In this document: one piece after another, positions 10,141 to 19,212 of the stretch
How the letters are laid out: every line of letters starts with the position of its first letter
How positions within the stretch are numbered: the first letter of the stretch is position 1
Assembly: GCF_021556485.1 (NCBI RefSeq)
Contig: NZ_JAKGBW010000003.1
Location: 186,001-250,000, forward strand
From: Oceanobacillus alkalisoli
GTDB lineage: Bacteria > Bacillota > Bacilli > Bacillales > Amphibacillaceae
Direction of reading: 5' to 3'
Length of the DNA stretch: 64,000 nt
Made by a program: the position numbers and the translations under genes
The notes under the pieces: generated by a model
The model's database searches: none
Told to the model about the DNA's origin: nothing
The model's input: the letters and a program-made list of their open reading frames with translations, nothing else

Positions 10141-10480
10141 ACAACAAAAGCGGAAGCGTGCGCTTAGGGACGTACAAACTGGAATACTCCGTAATGAGAT
10201 AAAGGAAACACGGTGAGGGACGAATCGATGTTGACTTATCGATTGGAGGAATATGAAGTTTGCTAGTCCCTGCACGCTGCAGCTAGACAACAACAAAAGC
10301 GGAAGCGACCCGGTTAGCGACGTACGGGTTGGACTGAACTGTAGGAGATAAAGGAAACACAGCGACCAACGGGAGCTGATGTTGACTTATCGAACGGAGG
10401 TGAAGGAAATCCGCTAGTCGCTGGGGCGCTTTCGCTAGACAACAACAAAAGCGGAAGCGTGCGCTTAGGGACGTACAATT
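10141..10480 (+). repeat. Family B repeats, copies B1, B2 and truncated B3 in tandem
   Basis: Two full copies (10141-10288, 10289-10440) and a 40-bp start of a third (10441-10480), each opening AACAACAAAAGCGGAAGCG and ending GCTAGAC. Each copy has paired ends and a middle GAGATAAAGGAAACAC ... GATGTTGACTTATCG. Pairing positions differ but stay complementary between copies: AGGGAC/GTCCCT in B1 against AGCGAC/GTCGCT in B2, and AAACT/AGTTT against GGGTT/AATCC. This gap (10097-10514) holds no gene. The copies read antisense to the surrounding rpoZ-coaBC operon. Confidence 0.85.
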
Positions 10481-10483
10481 CAG

Positions 10484-10513
10484 AAAGAAAAAACCCCGCT
10501 ATAAAGCGAGGTG
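10484..10513 (-). terminator. Intrinsic terminator after rpoZ
   Basis: Stem ACCTCGCT/AGCGGGGT (with G-T pairs) and loop TTAT at 10493-10512, followed on the minus strand by a T-rich run. It begins two bases after the rpoZ stop, so most gmk-rpoZ transcripts probably end before coaBC. Confidence 0.75.
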
Positions 10514-10514
10514 T

Positions 10515-10715
10515 TTATTCTTCTTCTGCAATATACAATTTTCCATCCGCAATCTCTTCTAGTGCAACCCCAACAAAGGTGTGGGAAGTTGGCTCTTCAA
10601 TCATTGATTTTTCATCTTCCGCCAGCTGTCTTGCTCGCCTTGCAGATAGTGTGACTAATTCATACTTTGAATAAATTTTTTCCTGTAACTGGTCAATGGA
10701 TGGTTCTAGCATCAT
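10515..10715 (-). CDS. rpoZ: RNA polymerase omega subunit
   Basis: 66 aa omega subunit that helps assemble RNA polymerase. The family signature is clear: MLEPSIDQLQEKIYSKYELV followed by SARRARQL and a THTFVGVALEEI-like C-terminal segment (here SHTFVGVALEEIADGKLY). Two adjacent ATG codons are possible; the first is 9 nt from GGAGG and is used. It starts one base after the gmk stop, with its Shine-Dalgarno sequence within the gmk end. The gmk-rpoZ pairing is conserved in Firmicutes. Confidence 0.95.
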   Translation of the reverse strand: MMLEPSIDQLQEKIYSKYELVTLSARRARQLAEDEKSMIEEPTSHTFVGVALEEIADGKLYIAEEE

Positions 10716-10716
10716 G

Positions 10717-11331
10717 TCAATCTACCTCCAGTATTTTTCTATATAGTTTTTCCACTCGTTCTCTTTTCAGATGCTCCGCTTTGATAATCGCTTTTACCCG
10801 GTCAACAGCCTGATCGACGTCATCATTTACAACAACATAATCATAAGCATGCATCATTTCAATTTCGTTACGGGCTTCTTTTAACCGGTTGATGACAAGT
10901 TCTTCCGTTTCTGTTCCACGGCTTACGATGCGATTTTTTAATTCATCAAGACTAGGAGGGAAGAGAAAAATAAAGACTCCTTGCGGGAAGTTATTTTTCA
11001 CCTGTAAAGCTCCTTGAACTTCAATCTCGAGAAATACGTCTTTTCCTTTTGCTAATGTTTCTTCAACAAAAGCCCTTGGTGTCCCGTAATAGTTATTGAC
11101 ATATTTCGCGTACTCTAAAAGTTCGCTATTCGTAATCATTTGTTCGAATTTTTCCTTCGAACGATAAAAATAATCCACGCCTTCCACTTCGCCCGGTCGC
11201 ATATTGCGCGTCGTCATGGAAATGGAGTATTGTAAATCCGTCTGTTCTTCAAAAAGTCTTTTTCGAACGGTTCCTTTACCAACACCAGATGGTCCTGAAA
11301 GGATAAATAAAATACCTGACTCATCCTTCAA
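10717..11331 (-). CDS. gmk: Guanylate kinase
   Basis: 204 aa nucleotide kinase that converts GMP to GDP with ATP. Seen: P-loop GPSGVGKG at residues 13-20, the GMP-binding region [19 protein letters not shown], and the lid region [17 protein letters not shown]. The family A repeat A2 and about 60 bp separate it from remA upstream. It is the first gene of the gmk-rpoZ-coaBC-priA-fmt-rsmB string. Confidence 0.97.
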   Translation of the reverse strand: MKDESGILFILSGPSGVGKGTVRKRLFEEQTDLQYSISMTTRNMRPGEVEGVDYFYRSKEKFEQMITNSELLEYAKYVNNYYGTPRAFVEETLAKGKDVFLEIEVQGALQVKNNFPQGVFIFLFPPSLDELKNRIVSRGTETEELVINRLKEARNEIEMMHAYDYVVVNDDVDQAVDRVKAIIKAEHLKRERVEKLYRKILEVD

Positions 11332-11392
11332 TTTCTCTTCCTCCTAATACAAACTTACTCTATAAAGAAATCATCTATTGTTTTAATGATTT

Positions 11393-11545
11393 ATTACGCA
11401 TTGACGGTCTGTAAATCCCACCTCTATACACGAGGAAAGCTCAAAATGTGAAGACAGGGGATAAACAGTCCGTAAATCCGATTCTGTTCAACTAACATTC
11501 AGTTAGGATGGTAAGGAAATCCCCGCTGAATGAAGTTTCACTTTA
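11393..11545 (-). repeat. Family A intergenic repeat, copy A2
   Basis: About 150 bp element, forward on minus. It begins AGTGAAACTTCATTCAG directly at the remA stop codon, continues through TTGAACAGAATC and GGATTTACGGACTGTTTA, and ends CAGACCGTCAATGCG near 11395. Arms contain CCACCTC and GAGG blocks that can partly pair. Fills the remA-gmk gap; no reading frame is convincing within it. Confidence 0.8.
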
Positions 11546-11806
11546 AGATTCCTCCGTCACTTCTTCATGGTTCATGACTCGTTGCCCGACCGTTTCCGGT
11601 TGGACTGCAGATAAAACGACATGATCGCTATCCGTAATAATAACTGCTCTCGTTCTTCTGCCGTATGTAGCATCAACTAACTTATTGTTATCTCTTGCAA
11701 CCGAAATAATCCGTTTAATAGGAGCTGATTCCGGAGATACAATAGAAATAATTCGATTAGCTGAAACAACATTACCAAATCCAATATTTATTAACGTCAG
11801 ATTCAC
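11543..11806 (-). CDS. remA: Extracellular matrix regulatory protein RemA
   Basis: 87 aa DNA-binding protein which in B. subtilis activates biofilm matrix operons and osmoprotection genes, forming ring-shaped oligomers. Diagnostic sequence: [44 protein letters not shown] and LSAVQPETV. Near-identical in length to B. subtilis RemA. Sits in the conserved yicC-remA-gmk-rpoZ order. The stop codon directly abuts family A repeat A2. Confidence 0.96.
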   Translation of the reverse strand: MNLTLINIGFGNVVSANRIISIVSPESAPIKRIISVARDNNKLVDATYGRRTRAVIITDSDHVVLSAVQPETVGQRVMNHEEVTEES

Positions 11807-11937
11807 TTACGTTCCCCCTTATCAGCTAAAACCGTCTAATAGTATGCATTCAAAAAAATATTTTTGAACAATACCTAATATATCTATTATACTTTAATCT
11901 AACAGATATTTATATTTATATCCAATCAAATCTTTAA

Positions 11938-12825
11938 CTACTCGATATTTTGTATTTGTTCTTTTATTTTCTCTATTTCGGTTTTCAGGATGACATCAAG
12001 CTCATTGATTTCCGCTGCTGTTGCTTTTGATCCGATTGTATTTGCTTCCCGGTGCATTTCCTGACAGATGAAGTCCAGTTTTCTGCCGACACTTCCTTCT
12101 TCTTTTAACGTGCTTTTCATTTGATTGATATGACTATGCAGTCTCGTTAACTCCTCGGTAATATCGCCTTTTTCAGCTAATATGGCTACCTCTTGCATAA
12201 TCCTTGCCTCATCAATTGTACTGTACGCAGCAAGGTGATCGGTAATTCTTTTATTGATTCTTTCGCGGTAGGTTTCAATTACTTTCGGACGAATGTGTTG
12301 CAGGCGGTTCATTGTCTCTTCTAATACCTGTAACCGTTCTTTTAAATCCTTCTCAAGGAAAGCCCCTTCCGCTCGTCTCATTTCCAAAAGCTTCTTGCAT
12401 GATTGTTCCATCGCTTGTAACAGATTAATTGTTAATGTTTCGTCTTGTTTCTCTTCTTCCTCAACAATAAATATATCCTCTATATTCACCAACTGCTCGA
12501 TATTCAGTTCACCTTTAATTGGATAATGTTGCTTGATTTCTTCCACGCGCTCAACATACTGTCCCAATAATTCCCAGTCCACATGTACATTTTTATGAAT
12601 CGATCCTTCACCTTGTACTGATATATATACTTCAATTTTACCTCGTTTAAAATAGTTTTTAATTATTTTCTTGAATTTTTCTTCGAGATAGTAAAAGCTG
12701 CGCGGCATTTTTAATGTAATATCTAAGAAACGGTTATTAACAGAACGCATTTCCACCGTTACTCTGTGTTCCGTATGTTCAAGTACTTGTTTCCCATAAC
12801 CTGTCATGCTCAAGAGCATTTTCAT
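11938..12825 (-). CDS. yicC: YicC/YloC family endoribonuclease-like protein
   Basis: About 295 aa. Seen: the family N-terminus LLSMTGYGKQ, ends in conserved RRAEGAFLEKDL, KGDITEELTRLHSHI and the C-terminal signature RKLDFICQEMHREANTIGSK. Family members in E. coli and B. subtilis have been described as RNases; the stress-survival role is known from E. coli. Start is ambiguous among GTG (12828), ATG (12825) and ATG (12819), all just after AAAGG; 12825 is used. Confidence 0.92.
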   Translation of the reverse strand: MKMLLSMTGYGKQVLEHTEHRVTVEMRSVNNRFLDITLKMPRSFYYLEEKFKKIIKNYFKRGKIEVYISVQGEGSIHKNVHVDWELLGQYVERVEEIKQHYPIKGELNIEQLVNIEDIFIVEEEEKQDETLTINLLQAMEQSCKKLLEMRRAEGAFLEKDLKERLQVLEETMNRLQHIRPKVIETYRERINKRITDHLAAYSTIDEARIMQEVAILAEKGDITEELTRLHSHINQMKSTLKEEGSVGRKLDFICQEMHREANTIGSKATAAEINELDVILKTEIEKIKEQIQNIE

Positions 12826-12942
12826 CACTACCTTTTCATGAACAGTATTCTTATGTACTCATCTTTCGCACCTAAAAACACAAAAATAAATCTTCTTTAT
12901 CAAGCAGCCGAAACCTTTAAGGCATGTACTTAGAAACGATTT

Positions 12943-13058
12943 AATGAATTTCATAATAAGGATTTACCGCTCCTTCGCCACAACATGTAGTTGCGTAGAA
13001 TCTTTCTTAACTACATGATGTGGCGAAGAAGCCGTTTTTGTTAATTATGAAATTCATT
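12943..13058. repeat. 116-bp palindromic hairpin element
   Basis: Two 50-nt arms (12943-12992 and 13009-13058) are complementary over most of their length, with a 16-nt loop. Outer ends AATGAATTTCATAA and inner stem CTTCGCCACA-CATGTAGTT pair almost perfectly; the stretch between is less well matched. No reading frame, no T-run, and no second copy was noticed in the window. It lies in the 837-bp gap between yicC and the Ca2+ ATPase, next to repeat C1. Could be a small MITE or a structured RNA. Confidence 0.7.
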
Positions 13059-13104
13059 CGATTACTTAAATAAAAAAGTTCTCCAATCTAAACTGGTGCT
13101 CGCT

Positions 13105-13496
13105 TTCATTCAGCGTAAGTGTGCCTAACTCCGAAACTCCCTTCTGGAGGTCCGCAGTCCAGACACCTCTCGCACCAGCCTATCCTCCCGCAGGAATCTC
13201 GAGGTGTCTGGACTGCTACCAGGAAAGGCCGAATATAGACTACTGTTTAATATTCCAGGAGTTTAATCCTTATCGTGACGGAACAATTTCTATTCAGAGA
13301 ATCATCTAACCAGTTCAGTTGCCCGGGGGACGGTGACTCCTGCGGGAACAGCACGAGCCTGGAGACCCCTTAGTGCTTAGCCCGAGGAGCTCTAGCAGTG
13401 CCCAAGGATGCGCATCCGTCCACCGGGCAACTGAACGACGATTAGAGAGCGAACCATGAGAACATGAAAAATACTTACGCTGAATGAATGGAATCG
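13105..13496 (+). repeat. Family C composite repeat, copy C1
   Basis: About 390 bp element bounded by inverted ends CATTCAGCGTAAGT and ACTTACGCTGAATG. It holds two hairpin modules. Alpha: GGTCCGCAGTCCAGACACCTC paired with GAGGTGTCTGGACTGC. Beta: CAGTTGCCCGGGGGACGG paired with CCGTCCACCGGGCAACTG, with a GC-rich insert in its loop containing CTCCTGCGGGAACAGC. Open frames inside are Arg/Cys-rich translations of the repeat and are not counted as genes. Other copies: about 31098, 42691, 58236. Confidence 0.85.
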
Positions 13497-13610
13497 TGTT
13501 TATAACTATGATGCATTATCGGCTTTATTCATTATATCAAAGGCTAGCTAACTATTTCAGGCCGAGAAAGTTGAGTTATGTATACCTTACCACGATTTCC
13601 CTTTTCTGCG

Positions 13611-13671
13611 TAATAAAACATACCCGGATCCCCTTGCACAAGGCAGAAGGAATACCGGGCCTGTTTTATTT
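13611..13671 (-). terminator. Probable terminator of the Ca2+ ATPase gene
   Basis: A long interrupted hairpin (blocks AATAAAACA, CCCGG, TTCCTT pairing with AAGGGGA, CCGGG, TGTTTTATT) overlaps the stop codon at 13666-13668 and ends in a T-rich stretch on the minus strand. Confidence 0.6.
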
Positions 13672-16323
13672 CTTTGTATAAGCGAATAGTACTGTCGGTA
13701 GTAGACTTAGCACAAGCACAATCAACCAATCTAATATTCCGAGTGCAGTAGTATGGAATATCGGTTGAAGTGGTGGCCAATATATGACAACAAGCAATAG
13801 CAGGACAGATGACAGGACAGCAAATAGTAAATATTTATTTTCAAAAGGGTTCCGAGCAAAAATGGACTTCTCACTTCGACATTCAAATACATGAATGAGC
13901 TGGGCCATAACAAGTGTTGTAAATGTCATCGTCCGAGCATAAGTGAGGTTCTCAGAATCATTATAATAAGCGAACAAGAAAGCAATTAAAGAAACGAGCC
14001 CGATCATAATTCCTCTACTGACAATTTTATAACCGAGTCCTCTTGCGAAAATCCCTTCCCGCGGATCTCGCGGTTTTCGTTTCATCACATTTTCTTCTGA
14101 CGTATCCATTCCAAGTGCCATTGCAGGCAATCCATCCGTTACGAGATTAACCCAAAGGATTTGCACTGGAACAAGGGGTAATGGCATTTTCAGCATCACA
14201 GCAAATAACATAACAAGGATTTCCCCAACATTGGAAGCTAGTAAATAACGAATGAATTTCCGGATATTTTCATATATATTCCTTCCTTCATCAATCGCTG
14301 CTTTAATTGTTGCAAAGTTATCATCCATTAGAACGAGGGAGGAAGCTTCTTTTGTTACATCCGTCCCGCTTATCCCCATGCTAATGCCGATATCCGCAGC
14401 CTTGATGGAAGGGGCATCATTCACGCCGTCTCCTGTCATTGCGACAACATGGCCTCGGCTCTGGAAAGCTTTTACAATCCTTAACTTATGTTCTGGAGTG
14501 ACTCTAGCAAATACATAAATATCTTCAATTTGTTTTTCCAATTCATGCTGGTTCATTTGATTTAACTCACTCCCTGAAACGACCCGGCCTGATGCAGGGA
14601 GTAATTCCAGTTCCTTCGCTATCGCCGTGGCAGTATTTGCATGATCCCCCGTAATCATCACCGTTTTAATCCCAGCTTGTCTACATGCAAGGATTGCTGG
14701 TTTTACTTCTTTGCGTGGAGGATCAATCATACCGTATAATCCGATAAACGTAATCTCCGTTTCCAGAAACGCAGCGTCATCAAGCAGTTCATCTTTCCGT
14801 AATGGCCGCATACCGATTCCGATAATTCGTAAAGCATCATTTGCCATAAGGTTGATTGCTTGATTAAATTTATCTTTCCCTGCAAAATCAAGAACTTTCC
14901 TGCCGTCTTTCGTCAAATGGAACGATGACCTTGGCAATAATACATCAGGCGCTCCCTTTACGATGAGGAAACGTCTGCTGTTTTCATCTTCCACAACGAC
15001 GCTCATCCGCTTCCTTTCCGAATCAAAAGGAAATTCCTTTATTAACCGATATTCCGTTTTCAGTTCTTCACTTAATCCGAACTTCCGCGCTGCAACAAGC
15101 AAAGCCCCATCAACGGGATCGCCATCGATTGTATACTGCCTATCTTGTAACTTTAAATTTGCCTGATTGCAAAGCATGCCATATCGGAGCATCACATTCA
15201 AGTTCGGATGGCCTCCATCGACGATTTCGTTTCCATTCAAAATGTCTCCATTAATCTGGTAACCTTCTCCTGTTAAATGAAGGAATTCCCCGTTCAGATA
15301 GAGTCTTTTAACAGTCATCTGGTTCTCCGTCATCGTGCCCGTTTTATCGGAACAGATTACGGAAGCGGAGCCTAATGTTTCAACGGAAGAAAGCTTCCGG
15401 ACAATCGCCTTCCGTCTAATCATTCTTTGTACACCGAGGGATAGAGCAACTGTTACAATTGCCGGTAAGCCTTCTGGAATGGCTGCCACCGCTAAAGAAA
15501 CACCCGCAAGGACCATATGATAAAGTGGTCTGCCCTGTAAAATTCCCAGAACAACAACTAATGCAGTAAGAAGTAAAGCGACAACAATCAAAACTTTACC
15601 AAGTTCCGCTAATTTGCGTTCGAGCGGCGTCATCAGCTTTTTCGTTGTCATCATTAAGGATGCAATTTTCCCCATTTCTGTCTGCATCCCTATTCTTGTG
15701 ACAATACCGGTACCTTGTCCCCTTGTTACTAATGTTCCCATGAACCCCATGTTCAGCTGATCCTGAGGACCTAAATCGGTCTGTGTCATCGCTTGTCCAA
15801 TTTTTGCAACGGGTAAGGATTCACCGGTCAAGGCGGATTCCTCGATCTCTAGGCTGTTCGCTTCAACAATACGGATATCAGCCGGGATACGGTCACCGCT
15901 TTTTATTTTTATTACATCCCCTGCGACTAGTTCACGGGAATTTACTTTTTCCCATTTCCCATTTCTTTTCACATTGCTTATAGGTGCAGATAATTGCTTC
16001 ATTTTCTCAAGCGAATCTTCTGCCTTTTGTTCTTGGAAATAGCCGATGCCCCCATTTACAAGTACGATGACCATAATCGCGATCGCATCGACATATTCAC
16101 CGAGAAGACCGGCAATTAAAGTGGCACCTAATAACACAAGAACCATAAAATCTTGAAATTGTTTCAAGAATAATAGCCACCGGGATTGTTTTTTCTGTGC
16201 TTCCAGTTCATTTGCTCCAAACTTTTTTTTCCGTGCTTGTACTTTTTCTTCGGTCAATCCTTCTGGAATGGTGACTTGCAGTTGTTCCTCCACTTCTTTT
16301 ATATCTAATTGATACCATTTCAT
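13666..16323 (-). CDS. Calcium-translocating P-type ATPase (YloB type)
   Basis: 885 aa P2A-type ATPase of the inner membrane, closest in pattern to B. subtilis YloB, which pumps Ca2+. Seen: N-terminal cation ATPase domain, TGES in the actuator domain, phosphorylation site [17 protein letters not shown] in the nucleotide domain, hinge [18 protein letters not shown], and about ten membrane helices. PEGLPA in M4 and the M6 segment [19 protein letters not shown] carry the usual Ca2+-ligand residues. The frame has an ATG six bases earlier, but it is only one base from GGAGG; the ATG at 16321-16323 has 7-nt spacing. Confidence 0.93.
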   Translation of the reverse strand: MKWYQLDIKEVEEQLQVTIPEGLTEEKVQARKKKFGANELEAQKKQSRWLLFLKQFQDFMVLVLLGATLIAGLLGEYVDAIAIMVIVLVNGGIGYFQEQKAEDSLEKMKQLSAPISNVKRNGKWEKVNSRELVAGDVIKIKSGDRIPADIRIVEANSLEIEESALTGESLPVAKIGQAMTQTDLGPQDQLNMGFMGTLVTRGQGTGIVTRIGMQTEMGKIASLMMTTKKLMTPLERKLAELGKVLIVVALLLTALVVVLGILQGRPLYHMVLAGVSLAVAAIPEGLPAIVTVALSLGVQRMIRRKAIVRKLSSVETLGSASVICSDKTGTMTENQMTVKRLYLNGEFLHLTGEGYQINGDILNGNEIVDGGHPNLNVMLRYGMLCNQANLKLQDRQYTIDGDPVDGALLVAARKFGLSEELKTEYRLIKEFPFDSERKRMSVVVEDENSRRFLIVKGAPDVLLPRSSFHLTKDGRKVLDFAGKDKFNQAINLMANDALRIIGIGMRPLRKDELLDDAAFLETEITFIGLYGMIDPPRKEVKPAILACRQAGIKTVMITGDHANTATAIAKELELLPASGRVVSGSELNQMNQHELEKQIEDIYVFARVTPEHKLRIVKAFQSRGHVVAMTGDGVNDAPSIKAADIGISMGISGTDVTKEASSLVLMDDNFATIKAAIDEGRNIYENIRKFIRYLLASNVGEILVMLFAVMLKMPLPLVPVQILWVNLVTDGLPAMALGMDTSEENVMKRKPRDPREGIFARGLGYKIVSRGIMIGLVSLIAFLFAYYNDSENLTYARTMTFTTLVMAQLIHVFECRSEKSIFARNPFENKYLLFAVLSSVLLLLVVIYWPPLQPIFHTTALGILDWLIVLVLSLLPTVLFAYTKK

Positions 16324-16417
16324 CTGCATTCCTCCAAGCCTTTACTAATCCACTACTACCCCATCTATATGCCGTACTCGTGTAATTAATGCTATAATAC
16401 TTAGAAGAGGTGATTAT

Positions 16418-18124
16418 ATGCCATTTGACGGTATCGTTACACGAGCGGTGACAAATGAATTACAAGACGCTCTGCTTCCAGGTAAAATTTCAAAAATTTA
16501 TCAGCCTACTGCTCAAGAACTTATTTTTACGATTCGCAGTCAGGGAGTAAACCAAAACTTACTCTTTTCGATACATCCAACATATACGCGAATCCATCTA
16601 ACAAAGAATAGTCTCGTTAATCCGAAAGAACCGCCAATGTTTTGTATGGTACTCAGAAAGCATCTTGGAGGGGCAACGATCAATTCGATTGAACAAGATC
16701 GCTTGGAGCGGGTCATAACCTTTTCTTTTTCAACAAGAAATGAAATCGGAGACCAAAGTGAAAAGCAGCTGATCATCGAGTTGATGGGAAGACATAGTAA
16801 TGTCATTCTCGTTAATGAAGAAACTGGGAAAATCATTGACAGTATGAAACACATTTCCATGGCACAGAACCGCCATCGGACTATTCTGCCAGGACATGAC
16901 TATTTGAAACCACCGGAGCAAGATAAGCTGAATCCATTGGAAATTGCTGGAGAGGACTTAATAAAACGGATTGATTTTAATGCTGGTAAAATAGACGGGC
17001 AGCTTGTCCAAAATCTTACAGGCTACTCCCCTTTCATCACGAAAGAAATAGTAAGAAGGGCTAAGCTTGGTGATATGGCTATTTATCAAGAGAAATTTGA
17101 GGAAGTCAATCACGACGTTGTTCAAAAAAAATTTAAACCAACAATTTACACTAACGGGCGCGAAGATTACCACGTCATAGAAATTACAGCAGAGAAATTA
17201 GAAAGACAGGAATTTGTTGCGGTGAGTGACATGCTGGACAGTTTCTACTCCGGAAAAGCTGAAAGAGATAGAGTCAAACAGCAAGCAAAAGATCTTTCCC
17301 GATTCATCCGAAATGAAATAAACAAAAACGAACGGAAATTGAAAAAGCATTACCTGACATTGAAAAAGGCTGAAAAAGCTGATCGCTATCAAAAATACGG
17401 AGAGTTATTAACCGCTCATCTCCACCTGGTAAAGCCTGGTGACACAGTTGTTACAGCGATCGATTATTATGACCCGGAACAGAGTAAAGTGGAAATCGAA
17501 TTAAACCCGCAAATTTCACCGAGTGAAAATGCCCAGCGCTTTTTCAAGACTTATCAAAAGTTGAAAAACTCGAGGAAAATCGTTCAAATAGAGATTAAAA
17601 AGACAGAAGAAGAAATCGATTATTTTGATCGCCTTCTCCAACAAATTGAAGTAGCAAGCGAAGATGATATTGATGAAATCCGCGAAGAACTTAGAGATGA
17701 AGGTTATTTAAGAAAACAACGGACAAAAGGTCGGAAGAACAAGGTGCAAAAACCTGTACCAGAAACATTTATCGCTTCGGACGGAACAGCGATTCTTGTT
17801 GGCAAGAATAATAAACAAAATGAGTATTTAACAATGAAGCTCGCACGCCGAGATGAAATTTGGCTGCATACAAAAGATATACCTGGGTCACATGTTGTTA
17901 TTCGAAGTACGGAGCCGAGTGAAGAAACGTTACGTGAAGCGGCAAAACTTGCTGCTTATTTCAGTAAATCCCAACATTCTTCTTCAGTTCCGGTAGATTA
18001 CACGCTAATTCGCCATGTAAAAAAACCAAACGGAGCGAAACCAGGCTATGTCATATACGACAACCAAAAAACCTTATTCGTTAACCCTTCCGCCAAGTTC
18101 GTGGAAGAACATAGACAGAAATAG
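16418..18124 (+). CDS. rqcH: Ribosome-associated quality control protein RqcH (NFACT family)
   Basis: 568 aa homologue of Rqc2/NEMF. In B. subtilis RqcH binds stalled 50S subunits and recruits Ala-tRNA to add alanine tails. Seen: NFACT-N domain (MPFDGIVTRAVTNEL, ELMGRHSNVILV), a central helix-hairpin-helix and long coiled coil (about 270-430), and the C-terminal NFACT-R domain with EIWLHTKDIPGSHVVI. It is one of three plus-strand genes, divergent from the Ca2+ ATPase. Plus-strand TATAAT at 16393-16398 is a likely -10; AGAGGTG precedes the ATG. Older annotations call it fibronectin-binding protein FbpA. Confidence 0.95.
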   Translation: MPFDGIVTRAVTNELQDALLPGKISKIYQPTAQELIFTIRSQGVNQNLLFSIHPTYTRIHLTKNSLVNPKEPPMFCMVLRKHLGGATINSIEQDRLERVITFSFSTRNEIGDQSEKQLIIELMGRHSNVILVNEETGKIIDSMKHISMAQNRHRTILPGHDYLKPPEQDKLNPLEIAGEDLIKRIDFNAGKIDGQLVQNLTGYSPFITKEIVRRAKLGDMAIYQEKFEEVNHDVVQKKFKPTIYTNGREDYHVIEITAEKLERQEFVAVSDMLDSFYSGKAERDRVKQQAKDLSRFIRNEINKNERKLKKHYLTLKKAEKADRYQKYGELLTAHLHLVKPGDTVVTAIDYYDPEQSKVEIELNPQISPSENAQRFFKTYQKLKNSRKIVQIEIKKTEEEIDYFDRLLQQIEVASEDDIDEIREELRDEGYLRKQRTKGRKNKVQKPVPETFIASDGTAILVGKNNKQNEYLTMKLARRDEIWLHTKDIPGSHVVIRSTEPSEETLREAAKLAAYFSKSQHSSSVPVDYTLIRHVKKPNGAKPGYVIYDNQKTLFVNPSAKFVEEHRQK

Positions 18125-18130
18125 TAAATC

Positions 18131-18474
18131 GACAGAACAAAGGCGCAAGCGCCCTTACAGGCTAAGTACGCGATCGTCTTCGCCACGCCTGTACTAGCAC
18201 ATTCTGTGCGTCGTAGCAACGTACAAACTGTGCCTTCCAGGATGGGGTGAACTTAATCGAACTTCCATTCTTCTCTTTGAGATAAAGGAAACTCGGGCGA
18301 AGATAGTGAGTAGATGTTGACTTTCACCACAAGGGTATAAGTGCGACTAAGCCTCACAAAGACCGAACGCCGAGTCTTCTTTATCGATTGGAGGAGTGGG
18401 AAGTTTGGGACTGCACACTGCTCGCCCCACCAAAAGATCTGCTAGTTGCTGGGCGCAGAGCGGACGTGGCTAGC
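18131..18474 (+). repeat. Family B long repeat, copy B4
   Basis: About 340 bp, starting 7 bp after the rqcH stop and read in its direction. Carries the B core (ACGTACAAACTG ... GAGATAAAGGAAACTC ... GATGTTGACTTT ... AAGTTTGGGAC) plus two inserted modules: CTAAGTACGCGATCG...TCTGTGCGTCG near 18161-18215 and CACCACAAGGGTATAAGTGC near 18322. It is almost identical to B5 in inverted orientation. Fills most of the 450-bp rqcH-ohr gap. Confidence 0.88.
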
Positions 18475-18524
18475 CTTGGGTATCTAAGTTATCCACAGCA
18501 TTTTTATTTTATAGTTTCCTATGC

Positions 18525-18570
18525 AATAAAAAAGGATTATTCCCTCTTCTCGGAATAATCCTTTTTTATT
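18525..18570. terminator. Bidirectional intrinsic terminator between rqcH and ohr
   Basis: Perfect stem AATAAAAAAGGATTATTCC with its complement and an 8-nt loop; A-run on the left and T-run on the right serve both strands. It ends 5 bp before the ohr stop codon and closes both the rqcH/B4 transcript and the opposing ohr transcript. Confidence 0.88.
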
Positions 18571-18575
18571 GACTT

Positions 18576-18998
18576 TTATTCTACTGCTTGGGGGATTAAT
18601 TTAACGTCTACGTTTCCTCTTGTCGCTTTGGAATATGGACAAGCTTGATGAGCTGCTTCGACCAGTTCGTCGGCTTCTTCAGGACTAACACCGCCGATTT
18701 TAACCTTCAGCGTCACACCTATTTTATTGCCGCCGTCGCTTTCATCCTTCATAAAACTAACTTCAGCAGTTGTTTGCGAATCAATTTGTTTATCTTTTTT
18801 AGAAGCCATGAGGTTCAACGCTCCATCGAAACAAGCGGAATATCCAGCCGCAAATAATTGCTCTGGATTCGATCCTTTTCCATTCTTATCCTGCAACGGA
18901 TTAACAAGTTCAAGATCCAGTATGCCGTCCGATGATTTCACATGACCTTCTCGTCCATTTTTGGCTGTTGCACTTGAAGTGAAGAGTACATCACTCAT
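18576..18998 (-). CDS. ohr: Organic hydroperoxide resistance protein, Ohr/OsmC family
   Basis: 140 aa thiol peroxidase that reduces organic hydroperoxides. The two redox cysteines lie in AGYSACFDGAL (C56) and ACPYSKATRGN (about residue 120), with the Ohr-subfamily N-terminus VLFTSSATAKNGREGHV. A MarR-type OhrR gene, the usual partner, is not adjacent; a LysR-type regulator is upstream on the same strand. Subtype (OhrA or OhrB) cannot be decided here. Confidence 0.94.
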   Translation of the reverse strand: MSDVLFTSSATAKNGREGHVKSSDGILDLELVNPLQDKNGKGSNPEQLFAAGYSACFDGALNLMASKKDKQIDSQTTAEVSFMKDESDGGNKIGVTLKVKIGGVSPEEADELVEAAHQACPYSKATRGNVDVKLIPQAVE

Positions 18999-19028
18999 TA
19001 ACTACCACTCCTTTTCTAATATAATATA

Positions 19029-19053
19029 TATCTTCCACATTTACAGGAAGATA
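19029..19053 (-). promoter_or_regulatory. Dyad upstream of ohr, candidate operator
   Basis: Perfect 8-bp inverted repeat TATCTTCC-N9-GGAAGATA about 30 bp before the ohr start, embedded in AT-rich sequence with TATATTATA. Contains a T-N11-A pattern seen in LysR-type sites. No T-run, so it is not an obvious terminator. Confidence 0.4.
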
Positions 19054-19069
19054 AAACATTATATAGAAC

Positions 19070-19212
19070 GAAACTTCATTCAGTGGGCGACCTTACTTCT
19101 CCAGCTGTATATTAGTTGAACAGAATCAGCGATTTACGGAATGTTTACCCCACTTTCACATGTTGGGTTTCCCTCACTTAGAGATGGAGGTATTACAGAC
19201 TGTTAATGCGTG
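19070..19212 (+). repeat. Family A intergenic repeat, copy A3
   Basis: Forward on plus: CGAAACTTCATTCAGTGGG, TTAGTTGAACAGAATC, GATTTACGGA, ending CAGACTGTTAATGCGTGAG. The end overlaps the LysR gene: its last three codons and stop (Leu-Thr-His-stop) are read from the repeat terminus. Lies in the lysR-ohr gap. Confidence 0.78.

Noticed and set aside
10097-10177. 27-codon N-terminal extension of coaBC
   Set aside because: No ribosome binding site, runs into repeat B1, and the downstream GTG has a good Shine-Dalgarno sequence and the family's normal N-terminus.
13105-13496. Family C as an insertion sequence
   Set aside because: Has inverted ends but no transposase frame and no clear target duplication; kept as non-coding repeat.
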